A DNA stretch of 64,000 bases, from contig CAZPHC010000006.1 of NCBI GenBank assembly GCA_964586155.1, positions 124,001-188,000 of the forward strand, read 5' to 3'. A program made the translations under genes and the position numbers. The DNA is from SXNM01 sp964586155. GTDB lineage: Bacteria; Myxococcota_A; UBA9042. Below the pieces are notes generated by a model. The model was not told the origin of the DNA. It did not search any database and saw only the letters and a list, made by a program, of their open reading frames with translations. Positions 62,195-64,000 of the stretch are shown here, piece after piece (position 1 is the first letter of the stretch; each line of letters begins with the position of its first letter).

Positions 62195-62709
62195 CCCGCG
62201 CCCGGCGCGGCCGCTGCGTCCCGGGTCGGGGCGCGCCGGCCGGCGCGCGCCAGGCGGTGTTCGCGCCGCTCGAGCGCCGCCTCGAAGCACGCCCGATCCG
62301 CGTCGTCCTCCAGCAGCAGCGGTGGCACCGGCGCCGGCTTGCCGTCGTCGCCCATCGCCACGAACGAGGTGAAGGCCTCGAGCGCCAGCTCGCGCGGCTC
62401 GCCGATCGACTCGCGCTCGGCGCGCACGCGGATCTCCATGCTCGTCCGGCCGGCCCAGGTCACACGCGCGGTGATGGTGACGATGTCGCCGTGGCGGACG
62501 GGCAGCTTGAAGTGCACCTCGTCGAACGACACCGTCACCGCGACGCGGTCGGCGTGACGCATCGCGCAGGCGCCGGCTGCGACGTCGACCCACGCCAGCA
62601 TCTGGCCGCCGAAGGCCGTGCCATAGGCGTTGATGTGCTGCGGCAGCACGAGCTGGGTCATCACCGTCTCGGATCGGTGGGCGCTGCGCGGGGGGAGGGC
62701 CTGGCTCAT
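62191..62709 (-). CDS. Hotdog-fold acyl-CoA thioesterase
   Basis: 172 aa; AGGAG five bases before ATG. Family features of YciA/BFIT-type acyl-CoA hydrolases: MTQLVLPQHINAYGTAFGGQ, LAWVDVAAGACAMRHADR, VSFDEVHFKLPVRHGDIV, and the Asn and Asp of the active site in HINAYG and WVDVAAG. It splits acyl-CoA to free acid and CoA in the cytosol. The C-terminus is Arg/Ala-rich (REHRLARAGRRAPTRDAA) and of low complexity. It converges on the second kinase gene by a 4-base stop overlap. Only one hotdog domain. Confidence 0.88.
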   Translation of the reverse strand: MSQALPPRSAHRSETVMTQLVLPQHINAYGTAFGGQMLAWVDVAAGACAMRHADRVAVTVSFDEVHFKLPVRHGDIVTITARVTWAGRTSMEIRVRAERESIGEPRELALEAFTSFVAMGDDGKPAPVPPLLLEDDADRACFEAALERREHRLARAGRRAPTRDAAAAPGAG

Positions 62710-62782
62710 CGCGGCTCCTGGCGGGCGGCGCGGCCTGCGCGCCCCCGTCGTCTGTGAGGTCGGGGAATCCCCGCGCCCCGAC

Positions 62783-62811
62783 TGGACATCCAATCGGGTG
62801 CGCGCTAGACC
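62783..62811 (+). promoter_or_regulatory. Putative promoter of the HEAT-repeat gene
   Basis: TGGACA, 17 bases and TAGACC, about 40 bases before the ATG. Confidence 0.45.
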
Positions 62812-62851
62812 GCCGACGACGCCGCGGCAGGGTGGCGGCAACTGAGGTCCG

Positions 62852-63637
62852 ATGACAAGCGCCGTGACGGTTCGCGCCCTGTTTCAAGAGCATCCCGACG
62901 CCAACTGCAAGGCCCTGCGCGACATCGTGCGCATGCTCGGCGTCGCCGAAGAGAACGAGGACTCCTTCACCGGCGCCCATCGCGTCGAGGACGGGCCGCT
63001 CGCGGCCGCGCGCGCCGAGCATCGCGCCGCCTTCGACGCCGCAGACTGTGGCCAGCGCCTGCTGCAGCTGAGCCGCCACGCCGACGCCACCGTGCGCGAG
63101 CTGGCGACCGACGCCCTCGGCGTCTGGGGCGGCGACCAGGCCCGCGATCGCCTGCACGAGCTCGTCAGCGACGACGTGCTCGCGGTGCGCGCCAGCGCCG
63201 TCGGTGCCCTCGCCGGATGGGCCCACGAGCGGCCCAGCGTCGAGGTGATGCTGATTGCGCTCGAAGACAGCAAGTGGATCGTGCGGTTGCGCGCGGCGCA
63301 CGGCTTGGCCCGCGCGCCCGGCGAGGACGTCGACCGCGCCCTGGTCCACGCCCTGCTCGACCCTGACTCGTTCGTGCGCACGACCGCCGCGGACGCGCTG
63401 GTGCTGCGGCCCACCGAGCGGATCCTGCCGCGCATCCGCAAGCTCATGGAGCATCCGGCGCCGCACCTCTTTGACGCCGCTTTTGACGTGCTGGGGCGCA
63501 TCGGCACCGACGAGGACGCCGCCTTCCTCGCACGCGTCGGCCGGCTGACCAACTTCTCGCAGCCGGGCCAGGTCAAGACCTGGGCACGCGCGGCGGCGCA
63601 GGCGATCCGTCGCCGCACCGCCGGCCGCAGCCGTTGA
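62852..63637 (+). CDS. HEAT-repeat protein
   Basis: 261 aa; TGAGG five bases before ATG. After an N-terminal helix, at least five HEAT-type helical pairs are visible, recognisable by the Asp/Arg spacing and the small residues of the B-helix: HADATVRELATDALGVWG, DDVLAVRASAVGALAGWA, DSKWIVRLRAAHGLARAP, DPDSFVRTTAADALVLRP, and AAFDVLGRIGTDEDAAFLA. Such proteins are interaction scaffolds, often for phycobilisome-lyase-like or regulatory functions, but no catalytic residues are visible here. There is no signal peptide, so it is probably cytosolic. It lies 24 bases before the DedA gene and may be co-transcribed with it. Confidence 0.85.
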   Translation: MTSAVTVRALFQEHPDANCKALRDIVRMLGVAEENEDSFTGAHRVEDGPLAAARAEHRAAFDAADCGQRLLQLSRHADATVRELATDALGVWGGDQARDRLHELVSDDVLAVRASAVGALAGWAHERPSVEVMLIALEDSKWIVRLRAAHGLARAPGEDVDRALVHALLDPDSFVRTTAADALVLRPTERILPRIRKLMEHPAPHLFDAAFDVLGRIGTDEDAAFLARVGRLTNFSQPGQVKTWARAAAQAIRRRTAGRSR

Positions 63638-63661
63638 GCCACGGGCCGACAGGGGATCGTC

Positions 63662-64000
63662 ATGGACGCATGGGTTGGACAGGTCATCGAGGCCTTGATG
63701 TCGCTCGATGGCGCCACGATCTACGCGATCGGCTTCGGCGTGCTGCTGCTCTGCGGCTTCGGTTTGCCCGTGCCCGAGGACATCACGCTGCTGCTGATGG
63801 GCTACATGACCTACCACCCGATGCCCGACGGCGCGCTGCGACCCCACGCCGACGTCTACGTCGCCGTCGCCATCGGCCTCGCGGGTGTCATGATCGGTGA
63901 CGCTTGCATGTTCACCCTCGGCCGCAAGCTCGGCGTGCGCCTGGTCGACCGCTGGCCGTTCAAGAGCCTGCTCGGCGGCGGGCGGCTCGAGACGGCGGCC
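63662..64000 (+). CDS. DedA-family membrane protein (3' end outside window)
   Basis: The first 113 residues of a DedA/SNARE-associated family protein. Typical features are FGLPVPEDITLLLMGYM in the re-entrant loop region, then IGLAGVMIGDACMFTLGRKL, with the conserved Gly-Asp and Gly-Arg. DedA proteins act in the inner membrane in undecaprenyl-phosphate or phospholipid translocation and proton homeostasis. The ATG has only a weak GGGGAT before it. The reading frame is still open at the window end, so its C-terminus cannot be described. Confidence 0.88.
   Translation, partial: MDAWVGQVIEALMSLDGATIYAIGFGVLLLCGFGLPVPEDITLLLMGYMTYHPMPDGALRPHADVYVAVAIGLAGVMIGDACMFTLGRKLGVRLVDRWPFKSLLGGGRLETAA

Overview
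The window is a very GC-rich, densely coded chromosomal segment. No insertion sequences, prophage, CRISPR array or rRNA genes were seen. It most resembles a Myxococcota-type (deltaproteobacterial) genome. The evidence is the number of Cys-rich 'CDDGNPCT'-type repeat lipoproteins, lamin-tail-domain lipoproteins, PEGA proteins and Hanks-type Ser/Thr kinases with extracytoplasmic tails, together with Gram-negative envelope genes (tolB, TolC-type channel, RND pump, mreCD/mrdA/rodA). The taxonomic call is inference from gene content.

Layout. 0-5 kb: the end of an unknown gene, a TgpA-type membrane transglutaminase and a PEGA protein, converging on a CorC/HlyC-type CBS membrane protein. 5-11.6 kb (minus strand): a small Cys-rich lipoprotein, and an overlapping trio of lytic transglycosylase, giant Cys-rich lipoprotein and kelch lipoprotein. 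11.6-15.1 kb (plus): a fused nucleotide-sugar dehydrogenase/N-acetyltransferase, its partner aminotransferase (diacetamido-uronic-acid type pathway), and ClpP with a long N-terminal tail. 15.2-20 kb: a 67-aa protein, a TrmN6-like methyltransferase, a PEGA membrane protein, a lamin-tail protein and an orphan ModA-like binding protein. 20.1-28.3 kb (plus): a heavy-metal efflux block (YHS lipoprotein, small Cys-rich protein, TolC/CusB/CusA-type pump, metal-binding lipoprotein). 28.4-30.9 kb (minus): metK, rplM-rpsI and tRNA-Met(CAU). 31-39.5 kb: a secreted protein ending in three somatomedin-B-like modules, a TatD-like hydrolase, an unknown protein, PrxQ/BCP peroxiredoxin, a metallophosphoesterase and a receptor-type kinase.

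39.6-53.5 kb is a long minus-strand run. It holds a pseudouridine synthase, two tandem isocitrate-dehydrogenase-family genes, a ferredoxin, and a tightly coupled cell-elongation cluster: membrane protein, mreC, mreD, mrdA/PBP2, rodA, GT-C/TPR membrane protein, HD hydrolase, tolB. Most of these genes overlap by 1-14 nt. mreB is absent. 53.7-64 kb: secA, a lamin-tail/thrombospondin-repeat lipoprotein, an MFS transporter, a second receptor-type kinase, a hotdog thioesterase, a HEAT-repeat protein and the start of a DedA protein.

The most unusual observations are a triple Cys-cluster (zinc-ribbon-like) insertion inside the periplasmic part of PBP2, three somatomedin-B-like domains in a bacterial lipoprotein, an isocitrate dehydrogenase paralogue with an altered substrate-binding motif beside an intact one, and a recurring promoter architecture (TTG/TGG-type -35, usually a 17-nt spacer, TAGCNT/TACCTT-type -10) upstream of many transcription units.
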